Positions 21,895 to 34,084 of a stretch of DNA of 64,000 bases are shown here, piece by piece (position 1 is the first letter of the stretch; each line of letters starts with the position of its first letter). The stretch is from Ligustrum vulgare (lineage: Eukaryota; Streptophyta; Magnoliopsida; Lamiales; Oleaceae): NCBI GenBank assembly GCA_963555705.1, contig OY743184.1, positions 29,032,639 to 29,096,638 of the forward strand, read 5' to 3'. The position numbers and the translations under genes are program-made. Below the pieces are notes generated by a model that was not told where the DNA came from, searched no databases, and saw only the letters and a list, made by a program, of their open reading frames with translations.

Positions 21895-24564
21895 TTTGTT
21901 GTGTCATCAGTTTTATTACAAGGAATAAAATGCGCCATTTTGCTAAATCTGTCTACCACCACAAATATCGAGTCTCTACCCTTTTTTGTCCTAGGAAGAC
22001 CTAACACAAAATCCATGAATATATCTATCCAAGGTTCATCAGGTACGGGCAAACGTGTATATAAACCTTGTGGTAAGACTCTAGACTTAGATAGTTTACA
22101 AGTTATGCATCTTTCACAAATATGGTGAACATCTCTTTTCATTTTAGGCCAATAAAAGTGCTCTTGTAAAGTTTCTAAAGTTTTAATAACACCAAAGTGT
22201 CCCATTAACCCCCCCACCATGAGCCTCACACACTAGCAATTCACGCATAGAACAATTAGGCACACAAAGTTTGTTTTCTTTAAATAAATCGTCATCATGC
22301 CTATAAAATTTATCAATTGCACCATTTTCACATGAAGCATAAATGGTAGAAAAATCAGGGCCATTAGCATACATACCTCTTATATATTCAAACCCAAGCA
22401 ACTTCGCATTTAGAGAGTTTAGAAGTACGTACCTGTGAGAAAGGGCATCTGCTACCACATTCTCCTTACCTTGTTTATAGCGAATGACGTATGGAAAAGT
22501 CTCAATGAATTCCATCCAACGGGCGTGTCTTTTGTTTAGCTTACCTTGTCCCTTGAGGTGTTTCAGTGACTCGTGGTCAGTGTGTATGACGAACTCCTTT
22601 GGCCACAAATAGTGCTGTCATGTCTCCAAGGCACGAACAAGAGCATAAAGCTCCTTGTCGTAGGTAGGATAATTCAAAACTGCCCCACTCAGCTTTTCAC
22701 TGAAAAATGCAACGGCCTTTTTTCCTGCATAATAACAGCTCCAATCCCTATTCCTGATGTATCACATTCAATCTCAAATGTTTGGTTAAAGTTAGGTAAA
22801 GCTAAAATCGGTGCAGAACATAACCTATCCTTAAGCATTTTAAAAGCATTTTCTTGTGCTCCCCCCCAATGGAATTCTACGCTTTTCTTGACTATTTCTG
22901 TGAGTAGTGCTGCAAGTGTACTAAAGTCTTTAACAAATCTCCTATAAAACCCAGCCAACCCGTGGAAGCTCCTAACCTCCGTAATACTTTTGGGAGTTGG
23001 CCATTCTTTAATAGCACGAATTTTCTCCTCATCTACCTCTACACCATTAGCACTAACAACAAACCCAAGAAAAATTACCTTTTCCATACAAAAAGTACAC
23101 TTTTTAAAATTAGCATATAGTTTTTCAATTTTCAAAACTTCCAAAACAGATCTTAAATGTTCAATGTGATCACCTAAGTTCTTACTATATACCAAAATGT
23201 CATCAAAGTATACCACAATGAATTTACCAAGGTAAGCACGTAAAACATGGTTCATTAGTCTCATAAAAGTGCTAGGTGCATTTGAGAGGCCGAATGGCAT
23301 AACCATCAATTCATATAAACCATATTTGGTTTTGAAGACGGTTTTCCATTCATCACCTTCTTTCATACGAATTTGGTGATAACCACTCTTAAGGTCTATT
23401 TTGCTAAGCATACAAGCACCATATAGTTCATCAAGCATGTCATCAAGTCTAGGTATGGGATGGCGATACTTTACCGTAATATTTTTGACTGCTCTACAAT
23501 CCACGCACATCCTCCAAGTCCCATATTTTTTTGGCACCAACAAAACTGGTACTGCACATGGGCTCATGCTTTCCCTAACATAGCCCTTTTTTAACAGCTC
23601 TTCAACCTGCTTTTGTAGCTCTTTGGTCTCTTCTGGATTGCTCCTATAAGCTGGCCTGTTTGGAATGACTGCTCCCGGCACGAAGTCAATCTGGTGTTCA
23701 ATCCCTCGAATTGGCGGTAGCCCACTAGGAATCTCCTCGGGAAATAAATCTGCAAATTCCTACAAAAGAGACACAGCTAAACTGGGGAGGGAGTGGTTAG
23801 CTTCATCAAGTACAAGGAGAGATTCCTTGCACATTAGTAAAATCACTGGCTTATTTGTGGAAATAGCTTTGGTGATATCACTATGTTTTGCGTAGAAGCT
23901 CACTTTTGTTTTCCCTCTTTTATTTTTACTGGCACTCTTCACACCCTCTCCTTTTTCTGGGATCGTGGTCCCGACTCTCGATTTTTCACACAACTCTCCT
24001 TTTTCCGAGATCGTGGTCCCGACCCTCTTCTGTTCACTCAACTCTCCTTTTTCCGGGATCGTGGTCCCGACCCTCTTTCTCTCTTCCTCACTTTTTAATT
24101 TCAATTGGTCTTCATAGATCTCTTGAGGTGACAACGGCATTAGTTTGACATTTTTCCCATCATTGGTGAAGGTATACCTATTTTTAAAGCCATCATGAAT
24201 GACCTTCCTATCGAATTGTCATGGCCTTCCCAACAAGATGTGACCCGCATGCATGGGTACCACATCACAAACTACGCTATCTTCATACTTCCCAATCTCC
24301 AAATCAACTACCACCTGTTTATTCACCTTAATCTCACCCGATTCATTTAACCATTGTAGTTTATATGGCCTAGGGTGTTTTAGTATAGGTAGGCACAATT
24401 TCTCCACTAGAATAGTGCTAGCAACGTTCGCACAACTACCACCATCTATTATCAAACTACACACCTTGTTATTCACAAAGCACCTAGTATGAAATATATT
24501 TTCTCGCTGCTCACCCGACTCCTCCACCTTAACTCAAGTACTAAGGGCTCTCCTAGTGACAAGT
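21895..24564 (-). pseudogene. protease-RT-RNase H-integrase (5' half) of the second CRM-like element
   Basis: Minus-strand order is as follows. The protease core (IIDGGSCANV, ~24430-24460) ends in TGA at 24219 where Trp is expected. A Lys/Glu-rich linker has EKGE repeats (23930-24100). A TAG at 23760 stands where Gln is expected. Reverse transcriptase (23681-22689) carries [10 protein letters not shown] near 23190-23215. After a frameshift comes RNase H ([14 protein letters not shown]), then the zinc-binding region of integrase and the first catalytic part ([31 protein letters not shown]), where sequence stops at the deletion joint near 21895. The element cannot encode a working polyprotein. 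Confidence 0.9.
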
Positions 24565-27145
24565 TGTAATGCCCCAAATTTCGTAAAGCTCGGGACGTCA
24601 CTTCTCCTTTAAATCTAATTTTATTGCGGAAAATAATTGAATTCGAAACATCATATTTATGTGAAAATTTTCAACAATAAATAAATTAAATTTGATAAAT
24701 GCATAAAAACGTTGAAATCTTAACTTTCAAAGAAAGTAACGACAAATAATTAAATTGACGATGTTCTTGACTTTAAATATCATATTTAAAATAACGACAT
24801 ATAAATAAATTGACACTATTCATGAATCGTGACTTTAAAAAAAATAGCTTCATTATTATTTGCCACCACTGCCCTTTCATTCGCCACCATCTCCGAAATC
24901 TGCAATTTGTAAGTTTAAAAATAGGGGTGAGCATTTCATAGAAATACTCAGTAGGTTCAGCGCAAATTAAATAAACTGTACAGTAAATAACACATATAAT
25001 CATGCAACTTAATTCATAAATTCTCTTTCTCATGCAATAAGCAAGTGGATCTCATACATCATAAATTTTCATGCCTGAAGACATGTGGATCTGGGCCCGA
25101 AGGCAACTGGTCCATGCCAGAAAACATGTGGATCTGGGTCCGAAGACAATTGGTCCATGCCCGAAGACATGTGGATCTAGGCCCAAAGGCAATTGGTTCA
25201 TGCCCAAAGACATGTGGATCTGGGCCCAAAGGCAACTGGTTCTCATAAATTACGTAATCACATGCATAAATTTACAATACGGGTTTACTTAATATTGCGC
25301 ATATAAGATAAAATGTTTTTGAAGTAATGAACCTACCTTAAGATATTTCTGAATTTGCTTAAAAATGATTCTAGCTTTCTTGAAAATCCCGCGCCTCATC
25401 TAGCCCTAAAATAAATAATTTTCTATTAGAAACTTGAAATTAAAGTTTTATAAATAAAAGTAAATTTGAGAGTTGAATTGAAAGAATTTAAAAGTGTAAA
25501 GCTCGGTCTAAAATGGTAAAGTGTAAAGATTTGAGACTTTGTGCAAATAATTGAAATTGAGGACTAAATTGATAAACCCGAAAAGTTCCTGACCAAATTA
25601 TATTTTTAGTCAAAACTCAGGGTCATATTATACTCAACTAAAGACTTTGGGACTAATTTGTGAAATTAATTGAAATTAGGAACTGAATTGACCAACTCAA
25701 AAAGTTTAGGACCAAATTAGATTTCAGCAGAAACTTTGGGTAAAAATAGACTCAATTGAAGATTTGGGACTAAATATAAATATTTTAAAACTAAATAACT
25801 TAATTTAAGAATAGGGGCTGAAATAACTGCTTTTAAATTAACAGTGACTAAAATAAATAACTTTTAAAATTTGGGGACTAAAATATGTAATTTATAAAAA
25901 TTAAATTATATACAGATACATATATCACCCTCTCTCTGTTGATAACACATTCAGGCGAAAACAGAGAAGAGGAAGATCGAGCCCGCCTGTCACCGGCGCT
26001 TCCAGCGCTGTCGTCGCCGTCGTCACATGGCGGCGACGAGGGTGTGCGGAAGGAAGGAGTATTCTTGGGTGCGAAAAAAAGAAGGCGAAGCGATTGCGAC
26101 GTCGTGGGTTTCGACGGAATCCAGTCAAGAAAAAAAAATCGGCGGTCGAGGTAAATATTTGGGTTCTGTTTGTTTATCGATTTTGGGTATTTTGGGTGTC
26201 GATTGATGTGAAATTTGGAGTTGGGCAGTGGCGATTGGTTGGCTGTGGCTCGATGATGGCTGAGGGTCCGATTGGGAGGGTCAGTCATGGTTTGTTCTTC
26301 GCAGATTGTGGGAGTGTTGTTAGAGGCTGACTATGGCGGTGGTGGTTGAGTTTTGGCAGTGGTGTTTGAGGTTGAGGCTAGTGATTGGTTTGGCCTGATA
26401 TGATGATTGAGGCTCTGGTATGTCGAAGGGGAGGTGTGTTCCAACGTTGCGGGTGGTTTGCAGATGGTGGAGGTTCGACTATGTGTTGAATTGAATGTAC
26501 GCAGTGAGGTGTTGGTGGTTCTACGTTGCCATGATGATGGTTCAATTTGGCTGTGGGTGGTGACCGGTGTAGTGTGACGGTGGTGGATTTGCAGATAACA
26601 AACTTTTGGCTATGGCAGAAATTGAGAGAAATTATACCTTTGCTGGTGGTGTTGTTTGCGTGAATGCAAGGGATAGGGATCCAATTAATAGTTGATTTAG
26701 GTGTTAAACATAGTAACTTAGGTTAAAATCTTGGTTTATGGAAAACTTGTAAGAATTTTGGAAAGGAGTATCGATTGTGTAAGGAAAAACTTGGAGGGGA
26801 AGAAGCTGTTGAATTGGTTGGGCCAAGAGATGACTTATTGGGCTTTTTAATGGGTTTGAATGATTGGTAAAGACATTTGGGCTCGATAAGTTGGATTGGA
26901 TTAAAACATTTAAAATTGGGACTTAATATAATTAATACTTGGACTTTTGAAAATAAAATGCGATATTGAAATATTTTTGATAAAAATGGAGATTTGACGA
27001 AGTTTTCAAATAAATTTAATTTCACTTAATTAGCTAGACGAGCACGCGTTAAAAAAATACATAAATGTTGGGCAAAGTTGAAGCGACATATTTTTAAAAT
27101 AAAAATATTTATTTGAATAAATTACGAAAATTTTCGGTCGCTACA
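24565..27145 (-). mobile_element. Solo LTR, Tekay-type, TSD CAAGT
   Basis: The 2581-bp segment begins TGTAATGCCCC and ends GGTCGCTACA and is flanked by CAAGT at 24560-24564 and 27146-27150. It is the minus-strand counterpart of the LTR at 36245-38915, which is followed by a PBS, so it is an LTR without internal domain: the product of recombination between two LTRs. It contains four 43-bp repeats (25070-25241), a block of 'GGGACTAAATTTG'-like repeats (25540-25880) and a GT-rich stretch (26200-26600). No gene is supported within it. Confidence 0.93.
25070..25241. repeat. Four tandem 43-bp repeats
   Basis: Units start at 25070, 25113, 25156 and 25199. Each contains CATGCC, GAAGACATGTGGATCTGGGC and GGCAA(C/T)TGGT. 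The open frames seen across them on both strands are by-products of the repeat. Confidence 0.95.
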
Positions 27146-28451
27146 CAAGTGATTTAGCTACTGCATAGTCCCCATCATCATTTTCACTAACATCCTCTAG
27201 AGCTGGCATATCCTTATACTCATCCTCCACTTCTCCTTCTTTCTCGTCCTCCGAACTTAATACCCCGTCACGCATAACCAATATTCGTTTATTTGCACAT
27301 TGTGAAGAAATATGTCCTAAGCCGGAACATTTAAAACAACGAATATCTCTAGTCCTAGGAGTTTGAGAATCAGAAGCAATTTTACCTTTGTTGGGTGGCT
27401 CTATTTTTCCCTTCGGTGCCTCAAATTTATTTTTCTGCACAACCCCATCATTTTTATAAGTCCCGCTCCATGTAGACTTACCAAAAGAATTGGAACTTGT
27501 AGAGAATTTTGAAGTTCCCTTCCTTTTTAATTGTCGCTCCACTTTCATGGCCATGTGAAACATCTCCTCCAAATCGATATAATGCTGCAATTCAATAACA
27601 TTAGCAATATCTCGATTTAAACCATTTAAAAACCTAGCCATGGTTTCCTCCGGGTCTTCCTCTATATTTGCCCTGATCATGGCAACCTCCATCTCCCTAT
27701 GGTAATCCTCCACACTCTTACTACCTTGGGAAAGAGTTTGTAGTTTTTGGTAGAGATCCCTATAGTAATGTCTAGGCACAAATCGTTTTCTCATAAGGGC
27801 CTTCAACTCATCCCAAGTTTCAATATGCCTCTCCCCATTCCTCCTTTTACTAGTAACCAATTGATCTCACCATAGTATAGCATAATCAGTAAATTCTACA
27901 ACTTCCAATTTAACCTTTTTAGCTTCAGAATAATTATGACAATCAAAAATTAATTCTACCATCTTTTCCCATTCAAAATAAACGTCCGGATTAATTTTAC
28001 CTTGAAACGAGGGAATGGACATTTTAATATTACCAACATGCCCATCTACATCATCCCTACGATCACGCCTATATCCCCTATCACGTCTTTCTCCCCGATC
28101 TCGTCTCCTACCAACACTAGTAATAGACAATTCACCACTATCTTCATCACTATCAACAACCTCAACTTGTTCATTCCTAGCTCTAAACTGTAGGTTGAAG
28201 TCATACCTTAGTGGTCTCCGTAAATTAGGGAAATTGCGCGGTTGATCCTGACGTGATTGAGCAATTCCCGTACCACGTGTCTCCCCCGGATTATTTGTTC
28301 TTTCCACATTCACGCCGGATTGGGGACCAAATTTTGCTTCCAACTTGGCATCCAACCTCGCCTCCAATTTTGCAAATTGTTCCTCCATCATTGCAAGCAT
28401 TTTAAAATCTTGAAGATCCTTTTCCGTCGACGAAGCTTCCTTCTGTGACAT
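27146..28451 (-). pseudogene. gag of the second CRM-like element (broken)
   Basis: The frame starts at 28451 and gives an N-terminal charged region, a Gag core ('IPSFQGKINPDVYFEWEKM'...) and a CCHC knuckle (CFKCSGLGHISSQC). An in-frame TGA at 27867-27869 replaces the Trp of the conserved WWDQL motif. Past it the same frame resumes and continues to 27146, where the solo LTR (TSD CAAGT) interrupts it just before the protease. The elements at 1146-3605 and 57795-58982 are close relatives. Confidence 0.9.
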
Positions 28452-29064
28452 GGTTAGTATTATAGAAATGAGAAGAAAAAGAAATTAAATAAAGATCCTC
28501 ACGTGTTTTATCACTCATGTATCACTCGATTTTTGTTTTTTCCCTCTATTAATCTCACCACTCTGCCTTTTTCCTCTCTATTCCATTTTTCCCACGTTCT
28601 CAAAAAACCCACCAAACTAGTCACGGATTTGGTCCTTGTGGAATGAACCCAAAAGTGCAAATAAGGAAAGTTGATGGAAAATTATTGGAATTAGGAAGTT
28701 TAAGAAGAAAATTATGGAAACAAGAATTCTATTTCAAGAAGAAGTTTTATGGAATCAAGAATAAGGAATTTAATGGAAACAAGAATTGTTGAAAAGATTT
28801 GCCAAAGATTATTTTCTCAAGAAAAGATTTCTTGAATTATCTTGGAAAAAATTTCTTGATTCTTGTTCTAATCAACAGCACTTTTTTTTTTTTTTTTTTT
28901 GTAAATTTCGGATTTTTTTTTTTTTGCTACTCAACAAAAATAATCAAGAACAAGAAACATAAATTGGAAAATTGAAACAAGAATTGGAATTTTTTTTTGA
29001 CTGAATAAAATCTGGAAATAAACGAAAAAGGACTGGAATACTAAATACTTGGATTTAGAGACAG

Positions 29065-29076
29065 GCTCTGATACCA
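29065..29076 (-). other. Primer-binding site (initiator-Met tRNA type)
   Basis: On the minus strand it reads TGGTATCAGAGC, two bases inside the 5' LTR. Confidence 0.9.
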
Positions 29077-29078
29077 GA

Positions 29079-29985
29079 TGATGTGATCCGATATGGGGAT
29101 CACCAAGAACACACTGAATTAAACGCCGGAAAGCTCTAAAATCCAAGATAGACGATAACAATACAACCCCGACCTCACGACGCAAGAACTATGGGTATAT
29201 TAAACTCAAAACTCGTTACGATGCGGAGATAAGAACCACAAAGGGGGAACGCCACAAAGGTTGTCAAATCCTTTGATAAGTTCAAATTTGTTCAACGAGA
29301 ACAAGAAGAAAATTAAGGGAGTATCTTACCTTCAATATCATTAATCTCAAGAATAAAAGTTGTTGTTTACAATGTTGAATAAAGCCATATAAATAGGCTA
29401 ACAAAATAAAGCAACTAAAAATAAATTAGAATTCAACCTAAACTAAAACGCCAAAAACTCCTAAACTAGGTTTTAATTCGCAACGCTAAGTTACGGCCGT
29501 AACTTTTAAGTTTACAGCCGTAAGTAACTTACAGTCAAAAATCCAAAACATAGCTTACGGTCGTGACAAGTTTTTTTACGGCCGTAAGTGACCTTCTGAA
29601 TAAAAATAAAAGTTACAAAATTTTGGGTTACGGCCGTGAGTATTTCAGTTTACGGTCGTAAGATGATATGTTACGGCCGTAAAGGCCTTTCTGTCCAAAT
29701 TCGCCCTGTTCATTTTACGGCCGTAAAAGTGGGTGTTACGGCCGTGAGAATGCTTCTGCCCCAATTTCTTGTTGTTCTTTGATCCAAATGCATAGTAACA
29801 ACTTTGGTTCTTCTTCCACTTTGTTATGCAACGTAAATGATGTTTTTGCACTCGAACACTCATCCATCCACGCTTGCATGAATCCTTGCATTGTCTACTT
29901 GATTATTTTGGCTCTTTGCCTCGTTATTGGTCCCGCGGGCACGTGCAATGGGTCAACGTTCTTCTAGCCACTCCGGAACTCATCA
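29079..29985 (-). repeat. 5' LTR of the second CRM-like element
   Basis: This 907-bp LTR starts TGATGTGATC and ends CATCA. It is related to but distinct from the LTRs at 536 and 4046. The similarity is clearest at the termini and around the palindrome cluster at 29491-29747. Confidence 0.9.
29491..29747. promoter_or_regulatory. Cluster of nine TTACGGCCGTAA-type palindromes in the LTR
   Basis: Copies start at 29491, 29512, 29555, 29576, 29628, 29649, 29671, 29715 and 29736. Four pairs have an exact 21-bp start-to-start distance. The single copy at 29671 is 22 bp from its left neighbour and 44 bp from its right one. Confidence 0.75.
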
Positions 29986-30211
29986 TTAATCATATTAGTT
30001 TTTTATTTATTTTTTATTTATGTCATTATTTCTATCTTTATGACTACCAATTACTACCGGTCCCAATCTTTACGACTTCACCAATTACCAGTCCCCTGTC
30101 CCTTAAAGTTCCACACAGCCCATTCATTGTCCTCTATCATCAAACAATCTCAACATCTCCATCTCCCACTACCTGCCCCTTCCTTTTATCTTCTTTCTCC
30201 GTCGTCGTCAA

Positions 30212-30456
30212 ATGTCCCACTTCCATTCCCACCATCATCACGATCCTGTAACTCAGCTATTGGATTACGTAAGTTTCATCTATTTTCACCCTCAAATTGT
30301 TGGGTTCATTTAGCATTTTATTCATTTTCCCTTTTGCATACTTAAATTGAAGGGAGTTCATGTTTGTTTGTTCAGGAACCAGAATCGGAAGCTGTAACTG
30401 TAAGGAATCAGTTGGGCTCTGTATACATAGAAGACCCTTTCTTTGATTATTATTAA
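30212..30456 (+). other. Possible captured two-exon gene fragment inside the Helitron
   Basis: An ATG frame of 19 codons with a His-rich run (MSHFHSHHHHDPVTQLLDY) ends at a GTAAGT-type donor (30269). A TTGTTTGTTCAG acceptor ends at 30375, and the next 26 codons stay in phase to a stop (EPESEAVTVRNQLGSVYIED...). Codon-like sequence with consensus splice sites in a non-autonomous Helitron fits the known habit of such elements of capturing gene pieces. I do not recognise the protein. Confidence 0.35.
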
Positions 30457-31842
30457 TTTTTTTTTCCAAGGAAGAAGATTGATGGGTTAAGTTCAGATAA
30501 TTTGCAAACGTAAAAAACTTTCTTTTGGATTTCAATTCTAGCTCTTTTTTTATTATTTTTCCGCTTAATTTATTATTAAAACACTGTAATTCATATAATG
30601 GTTCTTGCATCTACACGGTCTACTTAAAGGGGAAATTTCCTGATTTGTTATATGCCCAGAAAAGTAGGCGTATATGGTCACAAATTTTCTCAAAAATATA
30701 TGATGTGATTTAATATTTGTATTTGGGGATACTAGGTGTCAGTTTCAATGTTCTCTTTTTCCCGTATATGAGTTTGCTAGTTTGGGGAGGCTGAAAGTCC
30801 AGTGACAATTTAGTTTAAATTGAAAAGTCTTGCACGCACCATTCTGCCAACAAAACTAAGTTATTTGTTGTGCTGTCAAGAAAAGACCTAGATAAGCATT
30901 ATCTCAATAATTTTGTCAATATTCTTCTATTTTGAATGGTTTGTAGCATATTAATCTTACTGATGTATGTTCTCTAGCTTTAGCACTGAAATTCCGGAGA
31001 TTTTGATTTTAAAGGGTCATAGACATTTTTTTTTGTTTTTTTGTTTTTTTTTTTTGAAAAATACAGGGTCACTGCCTTTTCTAATGTTGGACCAATCAAA
31101 GTTCATTGCCTTTTCTTCTACACGTGAATGATCTAGCATTCTGTCCCTTGGCGAGCAGCAACATCTAGCATTTGCATGTTTATTGTTTTCTGTTCTATTT
31201 TCTAAACCAAATTTGGTTATGTTTGATGAATCTATCATTGCTTTAGATGAAGCCACTGAGTTAACAAATATGGATCTCTTTTTATCTTACTCTTCAACTG
31301 AATTCCATTGTTCATGTCTTCCTATACATACTATTTATATTCAAACTAACCAGTGCAATTAGTTTCATTGTTTGGGGTCCAAACATTGATTAATATGTAC
31401 ATTATACTGAGTTCCAAGTTAATGGTTCAATTCCCAAGCCACATGATGATAAAATTATGAGTAATTAGTTTCTTGGTTGAATTATCTCTTATTATTATAA
31501 CTATGAAAATCTATTATTGAGACCACCACGGGCTTTCATCATTAAACAAATTTATTATTTTCAAATTAGTTCAAATTGACAGTCACAAAAAGTGGGCTAA
31601 AGAATCTTTGCACTGTCAGAGTTATTTGTACAGAACTTACAAAGCAAAACACGTCGCGTTACTGGTGCTGTAATTCTTCTAATTGGAGTAGCTATCCATT
31701 AGTCTTAAATATCTCTCTTTTATGTAATTTATTTGCAATTCCCTTTCTTTACTCTGTTGCTTTATAGTTCTAGTATAATGATCTCGAAAACGCTATATTA
31801 TTTGTTTATGAAAAAAATATTTACCAAGCGAATTGGTTCGAT

Positions 31843-31859
31843 CACGTGCAACGCACGTG
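31843..31859 (+). terminator. Helitron 3' hairpin
   Basis: A perfect 7-bp stem, CACGTGC/GCACGTG, has the loop AAC. It is 7 bases before CTAG (31867-31870), the position of the transposition terminator hairpin in Helitrons. Confidence 0.75.
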
Positions 31860-31870
31860 TATGTCACTAG

Positions 31871-33466
31871 TATAGTTAAAAAGTGATTCGAAAAATTTTA
31901 TAAGATTAAAAAAATAGTTGAAGAAAATATCTTGTTTATGAATGTAAAAATTTTGATTGATTTTGTTGAATGTACAATTTTCTACTATTTTAATATCAAA
32001 TTGATTAGACAAGGAGGTCTTTCCTCGGTGTATCAAATTTCATACGTCTCCTCACATCATTTTGTCGATCACCATACTCAAAACTCTTATCAATTTCAGT
32101 TAGTTTTGAAGTGTGTTTAGCTGTCCGTTCTTAAACTTTTATTTATTGGTAGCAATGTCATAATATTTTGTATCATTTTGTTAACAATAAAAACAATAGT
32201 AAATAAAAATCTTTGATCAGTCAAAAAATTTAACCTATTTTAAAAGAAATTATCCAATTATAGATGATAAGCGTAAAAAAAAAAAAAAAAAATCAACGAA
32301 TTTTAAGAAGGATTCTTTACGTAATTACCTAAATCAAGTTTTGTATCTCTACTGCGTTCTTTAATGTAATCATTGTAATTTATAAATCAATTTACAAATA
32401 ACACAAATTTTCAAATCATTTTTAAACCACGTGTGATCTTTCTTTTTGACTGACTCCTGTTCTTAGTCTATTGATCAAAAGCATCCAGCATCTTTGACTG
32501 AGACAATCGGTTCCGATTTGATAAGTACAGGCGGGTTGAGGAGTCTGGCAAGTGAAATTGGCAAAAGAAACTCTTATGGAGTTCAGTAGACTGGAACCTA
32601 TGGAAATTGGGGTTTCCTCATCCGGACGGACGCAGTTCTCTCACTCGTGATGTCTTCACCAGTGAAAGAAGGATGAAAGTGTAGTCAAAAGATAGATTCA
32701 AGATGAAAAGCCATAATCTTTCATTTTCACACCCTACTTTTTAATCACATATTTTACCTAAAAAAAATAACTAAAATCAATTTATAAATTGCTAGTGTTG
32801 CCGAATTACCTTGCATACATAAGATATATTTATTTTCTCTATATTTTCATGAACGAATTTGGCCTTTGTCGGGTAAACTTGTTTATAAAATAAACAACAC
32901 ATTTTCTCAAATAATTTTTTAATAACAATATTTTGTAAAACAATTTATGAAGCACATATTTTACTTCGAAATATCACATTCTTTGCTAAAAATAATATTT
33001 TAGTAATCTCTAACAAAAGTTGATGAAATGTATTATTGAGAATTGGAAAAAGTTGTGTATTTCATACATATTAAAATTAATCTTGGGTTCCACTTAAATT
33101 TTTGCCAACCTTTTTCGCTAAAGAAATAGAAGCTATATTTTTTAACGTTAATGTAATTTGAAGAATTTGGACATAAACTTAAAATTGCTTTTATATTATT
33201 GTTATCGTTTTTAATTGAAAGTTTAATGAAATCAAACATAGAAAACTTACATTTTCTTTAATTTTGAAATATGCCCCAATTATACTCAAATCATAAACAC
33301 AATCACAGCCCCCCCCCCCCCCCGGGGGTGGGCGTGGGGGATTTCTTTTCTTTTTCTTTTTCGATATTAAACTTTCAATTGGGTAATTCACTTTTAATTT
33401 ACGTTAATTAGGTTATTGAACTTTAATTTATTTTCAATTTTGGTTTAAATTTTCACCATCCTATAC
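31871..33466. other. AT-rich sequence with a short coding-like stretch; no gene recognised
   Basis: Around 32470-32690 one plus-strand frame reads without the local AT bias (ASLTETIGSDLISTGGLRSLAS and on to a TAG, then resuming). This looks like a decayed exon of an unrecognised gene. A MITE-like copy lies near 32873-32985. At ~33310-33330 there is a C15 run followed directly by GGGGG, which may be a sequencing or assembly artefact. Confidence 0.35.
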
Positions 33467-33497
33467 ATACACTACAATAAAGTTAGCATTTTAGCAT

Positions 33498-33660
33498 CCG
33501 CACGCCGTAAAAAGTCACGCTGTAAAATTTTACGGCGTGCATAGATGCACGCCGTGTAATGTAGTTGACGGCGCGCAATTCTGCACGCCGTAAATTCACG
33601 GCACAGTGACGAACGCCGTGAACTACATTACACGGCGTGCAGTTTTGCACGCCGTAAATT
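33498..33660. repeat. CACTA sub-terminal repeats, left end
   Basis: ACGGCGTGC and GCACGCCGT words alternate, making hairpins such as ACGGCGTGC-ATAGAT-GCACGCCGT. An outer inverted pair, TGTAGTTGACGGCG and CGCCGTGAACTACA, is also present. In En/Spm elements such sub-terminal motifs are TnpA binding sites (family knowledge; not shown here). Confidence 0.85.
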
Positions 33661-34084
33661 AGGATTTTATTTTTTAAAAAAAAAAAAAAATTGTAAATTA
33701 TAATTCCAAAAAATCTATAATAATAAAACAAATACTCATTAATGCATATATAATCAATAAACGTGATTTCGATAAACAAACAATATCTTAGTAAGATTCA
33801 ATGCTATATACAAAAATTTTGATCTCACATAGCCTACTCAAAAATTTAGATATGAATTAATGTCAAAAGTGTATAGACATCTACTTCAAAATAAATTTCA
33901 AATGTCGTAAAAAATAAAAGTATCCATATCGAAGCTTCTTCTTTGACCAATAGTATCATGCCAAAAATAATCAACTTCCTGCACATCACATAAATAATAA
34001 ATTTATAATTAATAAATAATAAATTTATAATTATCAGATCAAAAGTATATCATAAAGTGAAGCATACCTTTATTGTGATTTCAA

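Larger units (their letters stand above)
21857..29985 (-). mobile_element. CRM-like LTR retrotransposon with 3' deletion, TSD TTAAT
   Basis: The element is bounded by TGATGTGATC at 21857 and by CATCA at 29985, with TTAAT duplicated at 21852-21856 and 29986-29990. On the minus strand it has a full 5' LTR (29079-29985), PBS, gag, protease, RT, RNase H and the first half of integrase. It then jumps directly to the last ~38 bp of the 3' LTR. The integrase C terminus, PPT and most of the 3' LTR are deleted although the outer end and TSD survive. A solo Tekay-type LTR (24565-27145) interrupts gag-protease. Several nonsense mutations and frameshifts make it inactive. Confidence 0.93.
21050..31870 (+). 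mobile_element. Helitron-like element, host of a nested LTR retrotransposon
   Basis: The left end A^TCTATACCAATTATAAAAGG matches Helitron 5' termini. The right end carries the hairpin CACGTGC-AAC-GCACGTG (31843-31859), then TATGTCA and CTAG followed by T, as Helitrons require. About 150 bp of the 5' region is repeated inside (from ~21767, continuing after the insertion at 29991), so a tandem or nested Helitron start is likely. Without the 8.1-kb CRM-like insertion and its TSD the element would be ~2.7 kb. It encodes no Rep/helicase, so it is non-autonomous. Pairing this left end with this right end is inference. Confidence 0.6.

Noticed and set aside
25045..25292. Repeat-encoded frames on both strands
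   Set aside because: A 43-bp period is not a multiple of 3, so no repeated protein unit is conserved. It is an LTR tandem repeat.
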